Source: Plantago elongata
Taxonomy: Eukaryota > Streptophyta > Magnoliopsida > Lamiales > Plantaginaceae
DNA: 28,565 nucleotides
Assembly (NCBI GenBank): GCA_036897095.1
Contig: JAYMSP010001819.1
Span: 1 to 28,565, forward strand
Direction of reading: 5' to 3'
Shown here: piece by piece, positions 12,474 through 21,982 of the stretch
How positions within the stretch are numbered: position 1 is the first letter of the stretch
Layout: each line of letters opens with the position of its first letter
Made by a program: the position numbers and the translations under genes
The notes under the pieces: model-generated
What the model was told of the DNA's origin: nothing
The model's database searches: none
Seen by the model: the letters and a program-made list of their open reading frames with translations, nothing else

Positions 12474-13370
12474 AATACATCTTACAATGAATATATACTT
12501 CTATGGATATGGATTTATTGTGTGAAGTGTCGTATGAAAAGAAAAACAGTATGGAAGTTATTGTGTGATATCTACAGTGTGCTTTACAGATTCCATCCAA
12601 ATTTTATTTCTTTTTTATTTAATTGTCCAGTCTTTTTAACTATCTAACCAGTTACTTTGGAAAAGTTTACTCTGATTTCTTTGAAAGCAGCCAATGATCA
12701 AAATTCTTCTTAGAACTATGGAACTCAGACAGTATAATTAAACTCAGCACAACAACAAAAACAACACTGTTGCACTCTGTATACTAGCAGCAAATTACAC
12801 ATTGCAATGGCTCCTTTGTGACAAGGAGTGGAGCATCTTCAGATTTTCAACATTCACATGCTAATATACAAAATTGGATCACTCTCTTTAAACGCACTAT
12901 TTAAGTAAGTGTATGAGATGTCATGAATTGCACATACAAAGAAGCCTCTCAGCAACATTGTACAAGGAAGAAATAGTAATCTACACTACTTGTGTTGTCA
13001 AAAATAGAACCTCAAAACTCTAGGATCATACAATATGAAAGAAATTCATTAGAAACTTGTAGCTTCGCATAAGCAACAGTCGCCTACCTTGGTAAAAAGT
13101 TGGACAACTTGAAAGTAGATACCTTCAGAAGTGATTCAAATGGAGTTGGATTGTAAAAGGAAGGAAGCTGACATCAGAACCGAACCCTCTTAGCAAACAA
13201 ACCAAAGAGGCAGCACAATGCATATAAAACATACGCATCTCAACCTTTTGCTAGAGTATCAGAATTAAATAACAGTGAACCTGAAGTTCCAAACTACGAA
13301 TACAAACCTGCCTAGCTTCAGCACTAATCAACCTACCCAATTGGATAAAATTTAACTCGAAGCTACAACG
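12474..13370. other. Intergenic region between convergent genes
   Basis: This region holds the 3' UTR of the DUF936 gene and the downstream flank of the RIQ-like gene, which point toward each other. I see no coding exon with family similarity, no tRNA and no clear transposon end. Confidence 0.5.
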
Positions 13371-13905
13371 CACACTTACTCATCACCAACGAACACTAGT
13401 ACACTTCAGATTACTAGATCACTGAAGTATATCTTAGCAATAGAATATTAATTAGCATCATCACAGTCAATAACGAAGGACATGCAGCAAGAATCATTTG
13501 TTTCCATTAACAAGTAATCGGGCCAATTCCACAGATACATGCAATAAAGAAGAAAGCTTTAGCCACTTCTCGAACTTAAGATACAAAGCAGAAGCAGCCA
13601 CAACACACTTGCTCATACCAATGAACACTGCAGATCACTGGATCAGTGAAGCATATCTTAATTAATAGAATAGCATCATCGCAAGCGAGTAACAAACACA
13701 ACATGCAGCAAGAACATTCCTTTTCATTAACAAGTAAGCGAGTCAATTACACAAATACATACAAAAAAGAACAGAACTTTACCCGCCCTCAAACACCACC
13801 ACACATCAAAACAACTAAAGACACCACCTTTGAACTCCATTCAAGGCCAGACACTAACTTTCTCTTTCTCAAACTTAAGATACAAAGCAGCAGCAGCAGC
13901 CACAA
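13371..13905. repeat. Two-unit tandem repeat covering the RIQ-like gene 3' end
   Basis: Unit 1 (13371-13600) and unit 2 (13601-13905) align in order. Both share a start near CTCATACC/CTCATCACC, then AGCATCATC, CATGCAGCAAGAA, CATTAACAAGTAA and AACTTAAGATACAAAGCAG. Unit 2 contains about 65 bp of the C-terminal coding region and the 3' UTR of the RIQ-like gene, plus about 70 bp absent from unit 1. Sequence around 13351-13370 may be a remnant of a third unit. Confidence 0.8.
13571..13600 (-). pseudogene. Duplicated scrap of the RIQ-like C-terminal coding region
   Basis: On the minus strand this encodes about ten residues (VAASALYLKF) nearly identical to the VAAAAALYLKF of the intact gene 300 bp away. 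It is the coding part of repeat unit 1 and has no gene body attached. Confidence 0.7.
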
Positions 13906-14395
13906 AGTAGACCTGAATAAAAATAATAGACGGAGAATGATAGTTAATCACACTCTGACCACTCGCCAGCTCCACCAGCAACAAAGCCGTCAAACCCAGA
14001 GCCGCCATCCGCCCATTAGCCCGCTCCGAATACGGGCTGAACCCGAATTCCACATTCAGCCCACCGGATTTGGGCTCTTTTAACGGCACTGGAGGAAGAA
14101 ACACACCCGACCCGGATGAAGATGAGCTCGACCCAGGCTTTTTCCCCTTTCTGGTTTTGCGGATTTCGGCTTTCTTGCCGGTTCCGCTCTTGTAGCGGAG
14201 GCGGACCTGAGAGAGGCGGTTATCGAAGGAGTCGGGTTCTGGGGCCGGTTCAGAGGGGGTGGAGATGGAGGAGTCGTCTTCTGGGGTGGCGCGAGGTAGT
14301 GTGTGGAGTTTGTAGGATGCGATTGGGAGTGGTGAGGAGGAGAAAGTGGTGGTTGGTTTGGATAATTGTAGAGTTGAAGAAGGTAAAGTTGCCAT
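13841..14395 (-). CDS. Thylakoid two-helix protein, DUF1118/RIQ1-RIQ2-like
   Basis: This is a single-exon gene of 184 aa. The N-terminus is rich in serine and threonine and poor in acidic residues, as in chloroplast transit peptides (about residues 1-36). Next come an acidic, proline-rich linker, the basic block SQVRLRYKSGTGKKAEIRK, and a serine run. Two hydrophobic helices follow (about 129-148 and 155-175), and the protein ends in KFEKEKVSVWP. The stretch SERANGRMAALG before helix 1 resembles the ExxNGR chlorophyll-binding motif of LHC/HLIP proteins. Overall it fits DUF1118 proteins such as Arabidopsis RIQ1/RIQ2, which affect grana stacking and light-harvesting complex organisation. That assignment is from memory. 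A one-helix LHC-like protein is the main alternative. Its 3' end is tandemly duplicated. Confidence 0.8.
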   Translation of the reverse strand: MATLPSSTLQLSKPTTTFSSSPLPIASYKLHTLPRATPEDDSSISTPSEPAPEPDSFDNRLSQVRLRYKSGTGKKAEIRKTRKGKKPGSSSSSSGSGVFLPPVPLKEPKSGGLNVEFGFSPYSERANGRMAALGLTALLLVELASGQSVINYHSPSIIFIQVYFVAAAAALYLKFEKEKVSVWP

Positions 14396-14684
14396 TTTTG
14401 AGTTGGGTGGTTCTGTTCTTCACTGGTTTCTCTATTTTCTTTTCTGATAATTGTTCTCTTTTTTCTTTTCTAGTAGTACTTTTTTTGTGAGGCCATGGGA
14501 ATTTGTGAGACACACCAACAACTGGTTTAACTGATGTTAGGTATCCCGGTATACCCAGTTGAGTGGGACCATATTTCATTTCATTTAAATTTCATATTCA
14601 CTGTAATTAGGGAATGCATCGGAGAAGACTCATAATATTTTTAAATAAACTATTAAAATAGACGTGCAAAATGTCTTTTGAGTA
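14396..14684. promoter_or_regulatory. Upstream region of the RIQ-like gene
   Basis: This is the presumed promoter of the minus-strand RIQ-like gene. It is pyrimidine-rich on the plus strand near the start codon. No confident TATA box or light-responsive motif could be assigned. Confidence 0.4.
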
Positions 14685-15125
14685 CACTACAATATTACAG
14701 TGCCACTTTGGATACGATACAGCGACATTATCCAGTTTGGGTACATTTCAACAACAATCCGACTAATTGAGATACAATTTTCAATTTTTCAATCAAATTA
14801 GTGATTTGGCAGTCGAAGATTTCAATTTCACTGGATTTTGACTATTAACTAAGTTCATTTTGTAAAATAAAATGTTTTCTTTAAAATAAGGGACTTTGTA
14901 AAATAAAATGTAGATTAAATCTGGGATCGACATGTGTCCAGTATTAACAATAAATTATTTTATTGTACAAAATCAACTTAGTGAATAGGTAAAAGTTGGT
15001 GAAATTGACTAATTTGGCCAGAAAATTAAAAATTGTATATCAATTGATCGAAATGTTGTTTAAGTGTACCCAAATCGATCAACGTTGTTCTATCATATCT
15101 AAATTAACACTGTAACATTGTAGCG
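14685..15125. mobile_element. Foldback MITE-like element with long terminal inverted repeats
   Basis: The ends are CACTACAATATTACAGTG and, inverted, CGCTACAATGTTACAGTG. Similarity continues inward for about 170 bp per arm, with shared words such as GATTTGGGTAC/AGTTTGGGTAC, AATTGAKATACAATTTT and CACTAAGTTGATTTTGTAC versus ACTAAGTTCATTTTGTAA. There is no coding capacity. A convincing target-site duplication was not found, so the superfamily is unassigned. The CACTA-like start is suggestive only. Confidence 0.75.
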
Positions 15126-15453
15126 AAACTAAAATATTTTTTTACCGATAGACATTCATTTGATACCACCATCCAACATATGGTGTACATGTGAAATTTG
15201 AAATGTTCCATATGTATATACATATTGTTTGAGCATCCCGTGTCATTATTCAAATTTAATTCAAATTAATTTCATTTTCTTTTTCTTTAAGAAATAATGA
15301 AGAGTTAATCTCGTAAATATAAGATAGACCAATGAAAAAGGCCAATGATGACCATGTATATATTGTACCGAACGGTAAATTAAAAGTACATTCTTATTGT
15401 AGAGTAACACTTATTTAGTCCAACAGCTACATTACGTTAATATAGTACTCTTA
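15126..15453. other. AT-rich spacer
   Basis: Nothing specific is seen apart from the 3' flank of the small peptide gene on the minus strand. Confidence 0.5.
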
Positions 15454-15696
15454 TTAGTTTTTTGTGGATGCATATTTTACTTTAATCTGGCCATCCTGAT
15501 AAACAAGAGGTTCTTGTACCGATGGTCCACACGTATGTTTCGCACAACAAATGCTGCAAGTGATAAGGCAACCCGCTCCATAATCACGACATTTGTGTGA
15601 GCAATAGTCATCACAATTTACCGCAGACGAAACAACCAACATCATCATCACAATGCCGATGATCATTAGTATCGTTGATTTGTTGGTGCTCTCCAT
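15454..15696 (-). CDS. Secreted cysteine-rich peptide precursor
   Basis: This is an 80-aa precursor. A lysine-containing N-terminus (MESTNKS) and a strongly hydrophobic core (ILMIIGIVMMMLVVSSAVN) form a typical signal peptide ending near residue 24. The mature part has eight cysteines spaced C-x3-C-x3-C-x6-C-x3-C-x2-C-C-x4-C, then a polar tail VYQDGQIKVKYASTKN. An in-frame ATG 36 nt upstream exists, but it would place a polar stretch before the signal peptide, so the inner ATG is preferred. I do not recognise the family. It is broadly like thionin-like or other defence or signalling peptides, but the spacing is not that of defensins, snakins or classical thionins as I know them. A TATAAATT lies about 80 nt upstream. 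No intron is needed. Confidence 0.75.
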   Translation of the reverse strand: MESTNKSTILMIIGIVMMMLVVSSAVNCDDYCSHKCRDYGAGCLITCSICCAKHTCGPSVQEPLVYQDGQIKVKYASTKN

Positions 15697-15776
15697 TTTG
15701 TTATTCGGCTGCAAATATAGTGAGATTGTCACAATTTGAATTTTTTGTTATGCTTAACACAAGTACATATATATTC

Positions 15777-15784
15777 AATTTATA
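15777..15784 (-). promoter_or_regulatory. TATA box of the cysteine-rich peptide gene
   Basis: TATAAATT on the minus strand lies about 81 nt upstream of the preferred start codon, a normal spacing for a short leader. This supports the gene being real. Confidence 0.55.
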
Positions 15785-15810
15785 GACCTCAAAACATTAA
15801 TATTGTTTCT

Positions 15811-16108
15811 CAAATTCTAAGATTATGTAATCCATAAAGGGAAAGCATGCATAATAAAATATTTCTAGTATATAAAAGTTCATAAAAGTCTAATTTGCAC
15901 ATGATAAAATAGTAAAGAAGGATATTTTAATTAATGTAATGTACAAATAATGTGTATTTTATAACAATTCTCTAAGATTATGAAATCAATAAAGGGAAAG
16001 CAAGCATAATAGGATATTTCTAGTATAAAAGTTCATAAATATCTAATTTCCACGTGATGAAGTAATTAATAAAAAGATATTTTAATTAATATTATATACA
16101 ATTATGTG
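15811..16108. repeat. 155-bp tandem direct repeat upstream of the peptide gene
   Basis: Units begin near 15811 and 15966 and share CTAAGATTATG, ATAAAGGGAAAGCA, ATATTTCTAGTAT, AAAAGTTCATAAA and GATATTTTAATTAAT in order. The repeat lies just upstream of the TATA box of the peptide gene, so it may have duplicated promoter elements. Confidence 0.85.
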
Positions 16109-16959
16109 CTTTAATGTGATTATGTCCAACAAGAGTATTGTAACTTAATTGTACATTCAAATATGGTACTTTAATCGATCATCGACTCGAACGGGCTTGT
16201 GAATTACGCGCTCCCCTCGAGAATAAGTATAGAAAACAATTGAAACAATCTTGAACAATTTTAAATATTGGTAAGAAAAAATTAAAAAATGGACGTGTGA
16301 TTCAACTCTTGTTCCCGGATCGGTCAGTTAAATTACCTTAATTGGACGTAGGACCAAGTTAAAGACTTTTGTTGGACATGACAATATTAAACGTTTTTTT
16401 TCATATCTCAGTTGATATATGGAGTCATATTTTGAATAAAAACACTATATGATCATTATTACACCTTGTAAATGCATAAACAATAGATGAATAGATCTAC
16501 ATCTACAATGTTTCAAACATGACTTTTCAGATCTACATGAATTTGAGCTATTTTGTCATTCGAAACATGAAAAAAATAATGAAAATTGTTTGAAATTAAA
16601 GATTACTTTCATTTTCGATCGTTTTGGTTGCGTAATATAATAAATGTATGTATGTAATTGTCGATTTTTTAATCTAAAAACAAGTTTGATCGATTTTTTC
16701 TTCTCTATGTTGCTGGCTTTTGGCTGAGAGAGAGAATTTTAGAGATATAAAGTTTGAGTTTAAGGTTTTGAATAGTGATAATGATGCAAAATGGGTTATA
16801 TAGTTATATATACGGATGCATGTTGTATATCCAAGGTGTTGGATCTTAGTTGGGTTGCTTTTATCAACTCGTTTTTGTTTGAAGTTAATTTGTAATATTA
16901 GAAATTTATGGTTCTATCATCTCTTTTATGTCTCTATCTAAGGGTTGTTTCTTAGAAAA
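16109..16959. other. AT-rich intergenic region
   Basis: No gene, RNA or transposon end could be supported here. It separates the divergently oriented peptide gene and PRP17. Confidence 0.5.
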
Positions 16960-17160
16960 CCCAAACAAATAAAAACTCATAAACCCTAAATAAAAAAAGT
17001 GGAATTTCATGTATAATGGGAAAAATGATCTTTTCTTAGACTTTGTACAAAGTCTAGGGAAAGAGCGGTTTTCCAAAATATAGGAAAAGAGCGATTTTTC
17101 CATTATATATGAAAATTTCACTTTTTTTTTATTAAAAATATGTGAATTTTTATTTAGTGC
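16960..17160. mobile_element. Foldback element with perfect central palindrome
   Basis: The left arm (about 16966-17037) and the right arm (about 17056-17160) are imperfect inverted copies sharing AAATAAAAA, GTGGAATTTCAT/GTGAAATTTTCAT, TATAATGG, AAAAAT and CTTTTC. The centre, 17038-17055, is a perfect 18-bp palindrome with half-site AGACTTTGT. This shape fits a small MITE or a snap-back duplication. No target-site duplication was established. Confidence 0.6.
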
Positions 17161-17449
17161 TTGTAGATTTTTGTGTACGGTATGTGGATCTTTACGTGGA
17201 TTTTAGTTTTGCCTGTGAATTTTGTGTACTGACTATAAATTTTTATTTTTGGTCGGCAAATTTATACGTTCGTATGTTTATTTTTATTTAAAATATGTAA
17301 ATTTTTACAATTGTGAATTTTAATATAAGAAAAACATAAAATTATCTAAAGAAAAAATCCATCTCGAAACTTTTCAAAAACTGGTGTCACTTCAATTTCA
17401 TATAAATCCCAAATCAAACCAGCCCTAGAACTCAATCACCCAACCAACC
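17161..17449 (+). promoter_or_regulatory. PRP17 promoter and leader
   Basis: This stretch is AT-rich. A TATAAAT lies near 17401, and the PRP17 ATG context ACCATGG is strong. The TATA-like motif is only about 45 nt from the ATG, so it may not be the real one. Confidence 0.4.
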
Positions 17450-20400
17450 ATGGATCTTCTCCGAGCTTACAGTCAAGAATCGGAAGAAAACGAGAATGAG
17501 GAAGAGGAATCATCCTCCCCCATCAGAATCATCCCCACCAAATCGGCAGCACCGGCCGTAGACGACACCATGCTCTCTTTAACAACGGCTGGCCAAGCTC
17601 AATCCAACACGCACAAGCCTCTCGATCCAACTCAGCACGTCGTCTCCTTCAACCCCACCTACGACCAGCTATGGACTCCGATAGTCGGTCCTGCTCACCC
17701 CTACGCCAAGGACGGGCTAGCCCAGGGTCTCCGCAATCACAAATTAGGGTTTGTGGAAGATGCTCATATCCAGCCCTTTGTTTTCGATGAGCAGTACAAT
17801 ACTTTTTACAAGTTTGGTTATGCAGCTGATCCGTCTCAGAGTAGCTATGTGGGTGATGTGGAGGGGTTTAAGGAGCACGATGGGGTTTCGGTGTATAATA
17901 TTCCGCAGCATGAGCAGAAGAAGCGGAAGTTGGAGAAGAAGAAGGAGAGTTTGGTTGAGGAGGAGGTGGTGAATGAGGAGGAGGTGAGGAATCCGGCGAC
18001 GGATACGTGGTTGATGAAGAACAGGGCGAGTCCGTGGGCGGGGAAGAAGGATTGGTTGCAGGAGGAGTTGACGGAGGAGCAGAAGAAGTATGCAGAGGAG
18101 CACGCGAAGAAGAAGGGGGAGAAGGAGGGGGGTGAGAAGGAGAAAGGGGAGGCTTTTCAGGATAAGACTACTTTTCATGGGAAGGAGGATAAGGATTATC
18201 AAGGGCGGTCGTGGATTGCGCCGCCGAAGGATGCGAAGGCGAGTAATGATCATTGTTATATACCGAAGAGATTGGTGCACACGTGGAGTGGGCATACGAA
18301 AGGGGTTTCGGCTATTAGGTTCTTCCCCAAGCATGGGCATTTGTTGTTGTCGGCGGGGATGGATACTAAGGTGAAGATTTGGGATGTTTTTAATTCGGGG
18401 AAGTGTATGAGGACGTATATGGGGCATGGGAAGGCAGTGAGGGATGTGTGGTTTAGTAATGATGGTAGTAAGTTCTTGTCTGCTGGGTATGATAAGAATA
18501 TTAAGTATTGGGATACGGAGACGGGGCAAGTGATATCGACTTTCTCAACTGGGAAGATTCCTTATGTAGTGAGGCTTAATCCGGATGATGATAAGCAGAG
18601 TGTGCTTTTAGCTGGGATGAGTGATAAGAAGATTGTCCAGTGGGATATGAAGAGTGGAGAGATTACTCAAGAGTATGACCAGCATTTAGGTGCTGTGAAT
18701 ACGATTACTTTTGTAGACAATAATCGGAGGTTTGTTACATCGAGTGACGATAAGTCATTGCGTGTGTGGGAGTTTGGTATACCCGTCGTTATCAAGTATA
18801 TTAGTGAGCCTCATATGCATTCAATGCCTTCGGTTTCGTTGCATCCAAATTCGAACTGGCTAGCATGCCAGAGCTTGGATAATCAGATTCTTATCTACAG
18901 TACCCGGGAGAGATTCCAGCTGAATAAGAAGAAGAGGTTTGCCGGGCACATTGTGGCCGGGTATGCTTGTCAGGTGAACTTTTCACCTGATGGACGATTT
19001 GTCATGTCAGGGGATGGCGAGGGTAGGTGCTGGTTTTGGGACTGGAAGAGTTGCAAAGTGTTTAGAACACTTAAGTGCCATGATGGAGTTTGTATAGGCG
19101 CCGAGTGGCATCCATTGGAGCAGAGTAAAGTTGCAACCTGTGGCTGGGATGGCTTAATCAAATACTGGTATGTGTTCTTATTCTTTTGTCATGACTTTAA
19201 TATTTATGCCTGCAAGAGATTTATTTGGAAAAGTTATATGCTCCTTAGATACTGGTATTAGTTTGCTATGTCAGATAATATTAGTATTTATATACTGTGT
19301 GAATAGATGTAAATGTATTGGCATGCATTGTTCTGTATGATTGGACTGCGTGAAAACAAACAGTTGACCATAATGCTTTATTTTAAACTTAACACTGCAT
19401 TGCTTGTGTGGTCGTGCTAGTTATCTTTTGTATCTGATCTGCATCAATGTACATCAAGCCAATAGCTTGATCATACTAAATTCTCGCAGTATTTGCTTGC
19501 TGTATTTCACTCTCCTGCCCATCATAGTTATTTCACTTGTACTTGGGGATTATATCTCAAAGTGCAAACTGCTATGCTGGCTGTGTAATTTGACCCAATT
19601 TTGTCATTCCAACCGTGGATGACACGTATTAGAAATCTCAACCTTACTTCGAGTTACTACAGCCTGTACCCTGGCATATGTTGTTCTATGATACCTGTGT
19701 ATTGAAATTTGGAATGTATAGCATGTTTGGAAGAACATCAGGGAGTTGGCATAATTCTTAGTGGACTTTTTCTGATCTTATTCTAATTTTCGTTTTTCTT
19801 GTTAAATTATAGGGTTAAATTCACAAAAAATACTCAACTATTTTAATTTTATCACAAAAGATAATCAAGTTTATTTTTATCATAAACGAGTACACAACTA
19901 ATAATTTTCTTTCACAAAAGATACTCAACTATTTTAATTTTGTCAAAAAAGATATTTAATTTTATTTTTACCATAAATGAGTACTCAACTATTACTTTTT
20001 TATTAAAAAAATACTCAAGATTATTTTACACGTATTATTCATCTTTTATTTTGTCCCTCCAAAAACATATTCTTTTATGAGAATCAAAGGAAACATAAAA
20101 AAAATAATAACTTTGTTCATATTTTCATAACCATCAATTGTATGGAATCAAAACCAATGCAAAGAAAAATGCAGACTCGTAGCGGATACTTGAGTAAATC
20201 AAGGAAAAAACATCAACATTTTGCCAAAATTTTTAGTTTATAACAGAATGAAAATCATAACCACCAGAAAACAAACTATGAAAACGTAAGAAAATACCAA
20301 CCAGTACACTTAAGCGAGTGTAGGCTGAGATTGTACCATATTTTTTTAACAAATATTAATAGTTGAGTACTCATTTATGGTAAAAATAAACTTGAGTATC

Positions 20401-21113
20401 TTTTGTGATAAAATTATAATAGTTGAGTATATTTTGTGAAAGAAAACTAACAATTGGTACTCGTTTATGATAAAAATAAACTTGAGTATCTTTTATGATA
20501 AAAGTAAAATAGTTGAGCATCTTTTGTGAAATTAACTCTAAATTATAATCTGAGACATGCTTCTTTATTGTTGCACTTCTGTGTAAATGTTCCCAAGTTT
20601 AGACAGTCAAACCCTTGCACTTTAGTTCCATGATGTTATTTGTGTTGAAAACTTCGTCCTGGAAGGAAGTGACCTCAAAAAATACTTATTGCCTGTTCAT
20701 AGTTCAAGCAAGTGCAGCTGACAGCAAACCTGTTACAATCATGTGAAGTAGAGAATATAGATATAAGATGTGTCATGTGTATCTTTCAGACCCCTATGGA
20801 CCAGGCTGCTGCTTTTTATGAAATATGCTAGTTTGTTACTGTTACGGCGGTATTATGGTAGTGATAGTTGTGAGTAGCCTATACATTTTGTTCTAGTGAA
20901 CTGAAGCTGCATGTTTGGTTCATCTTGTCAACATGGTGCATGTTTCGTTATATGCTGAGTTCTTTGAACCATATTGAGGCCCCACTGATCGAATTAATTA
21001 AAGGATATAAGCTGAATGTGCGTGCTATTTATTTGTCCTGAATGATTCTGGTTTATTTCTTCACTGCCCAAGTTCACTAAGTTCTAACAATATCCTTCTA
21101 ATGCAGGGACTAA
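17450..21113 (+). CDS. PRP17: Pre-mRNA splicing factor PRP17/CDC40
   Basis: This is a WD40 spliceosomal protein required for the second catalytic step of splicing in the nucleus. Coding exons are 17450-19167 and 21107-21113, 574 aa in total. The first exon carries an acidic N-terminus ([20 protein letters not shown]), the conserved [19 protein letters not shown], a lysine- and glutamate-rich middle, and seven WD repeats from about residue 274 ([18 protein letters not shown]) to the end. The frame stays open past 19167, but the family ends in LIKYWD. After a GTATGT donor, the acceptor ATGCAG at 21106 supplies GGACTAA, completing W, adding D and giving the stop. The 1939-nt intron holds a MITE. 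The reading frame looks intact, with length matching Arabidopsis PRP17 (573 aa as recalled). Confidence 0.95.
19812..20538. mobile_element. Mutator-type (MULE) MITE with 9-bp target duplication
   Basis: This 727-bp element lies in the PRP17 intron. Its ends, GGGTTAAATTCACAAAA and inverted GAGTTAATTTCACAAAA, begin inverted repeats of about 190 bp with an internal TACTCAACTATT motif repeated several times. It is flanked by perfect 9-bp direct repeats TAAATTATA at 19803-19811 and 20539-20547. A 9-bp duplication with long TIRs is diagnostic of Mutator-like elements. There is no coding capacity. The fairly similar arms suggest moderate age. Confidence 0.9.
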
Positions 21114-21757
21114 GCTCTACCAGACAGAACTAGGAACATGTGCCTGCAACTGCTGTTGATGGTTTCGTCTCAAAAGTAACTTGAGAATCACTGAACGTAC
21201 ATAGGGTCCAGGATTTCTTAAATGTTATAAGAAGTTCGACGAAATCTAGGCTGAAACTAAACATGTGTATCTTGAGCAAATTGTCGTTTTCAAGTTTGCA
21301 AATTTTGTTTTCTTGATGTATTCTCCGGAACCATATTTGTAGCTTCATCCTTGTTGTATTTTAAGGGAGTGATGTTTTTTCTTTATTTAGTTGTTATAGC
21401 GTTCCCTTTATCCTCTATCTTGTTGCTTAATTTCATGCCCTTTCACAACTGTATTAGGCTCATCAATTCAAAAGCACGAGCTTGAGGTTCACTTGGTTGA
21501 AGTTGCCTGGTATCTATACTAGAGTGGACGCACTTGTAGGTTCTCTTGAGCCTTGAATGGGTATCTGCAATTGGATGTCATTTGTCAGGTTGAATTGCAA
21601 ATTAAAGACAGTAATGCTCAAACTCAAAAGTCAAAACCTCTCTGGATCTAATCTAAATGTTAAAATGGAACTGATACTTCTGCAATATGTGGCTTTCAAA
21701 GCTTTCAAGATATCTTTTGAATTTCAGAAAAATGAAATGTTTTGACAGCCTTGCAGT
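21114..21757 (+). other. PRP17 3' UTR and flank
   Basis: The first few hundred bases after the TAA stop are probably PRP17 3' UTR. No further gene is recognised before the tRNA-fragment repeats. Confidence 0.5.
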
Positions 21758-21899
21758 GTTTCGAAACTATAAAATATGCATCTGCCGGGAGACGAACCCC
21801 AAAATTTTAGAAAAATGAGATGTTTTGTGTTTCGAAACTATAAAATATGCATCTGCCGGGAGACGAACCCCAAAATTTTAGAAAATGAGATGTTTTGAC
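21758..21899. repeat. Two tandem 71-bp repeats carrying a tRNA-Gly 3' fragment
   Basis: Units at 21758-21828 and 21829-21899 are nearly identical. Each contains, on the minus strand, a T-arm and acceptor 3' strand like that of the adjacent tRNA-Gly: GGTTCGTCTCCCGGCAGA followed by TGCA, at about 21778-21798 and 21849-21869. The 5' half of the tRNA is absent. They lie immediately downstream of the intact tRNA on the minus strand. The third T-arm in the series is that of the intact tRNA. Confidence 0.9.
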
Positions 21900-21905
21900 A
21901 CTTAC

Positions 21906-21910
21906 AAAAA
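21906..21910 (-). terminator. Pol III terminator of tRNA-Gly
   Basis: A run of five T on the minus strand immediately follows the tRNA 3' end, the usual RNA polymerase III stop signal. Confidence 0.75.
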
Positions 21911-21982
21911 TGCGTCTGCCGGGAGTCGAACCCGGGTCTATTGCTTGGAAGGCAATTATCCTAACCGTTGGACTACAAACGC
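21911..21982 (-). tRNA. tRNA-Gly (anticodon UCC)
   Basis: This is a complete 72-nt cloverleaf without an intron. The acceptor stem pairs GCGTTTG with CAGACGC (one G-U pair). The D arm contains TAGTCCAACGGTTAGGAT, the anticodon stem ATTGC/GCAAT encloses CTTCCAA (anticodon TCC), and the T arm is CCGGGTTCGACTCCCGG. A-box and B-box sequences are intact. The plant consensus as I recall it has GCGTCTG at the 5' end, so this copy carries a C-to-T change that turns a G-C pair into G-U. It is probably functional. Confidence 0.95.

Noticed and set aside
13646-14490. Two plus-strand open frames of 145 and 124 codons
   Set aside because: They overlap the RIQ-like gene on the opposite strand and its 3' repeat, and have no family features. 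The minus-strand frame has a transit peptide and membrane helices.
17744-18529. 261-codon open frame on the minus strand
   Set aside because: It is the antisense shadow of the GA-rich, stop-poor PRP17 coding exon. The product is a low-complexity run of leucine, isoleucine, proline and arginine with no domain.
19261-21106. Additional genes inside the PRP17 intron
   Set aside because: Only short frames are present, and 727 bp of the intron is a non-coding MITE.
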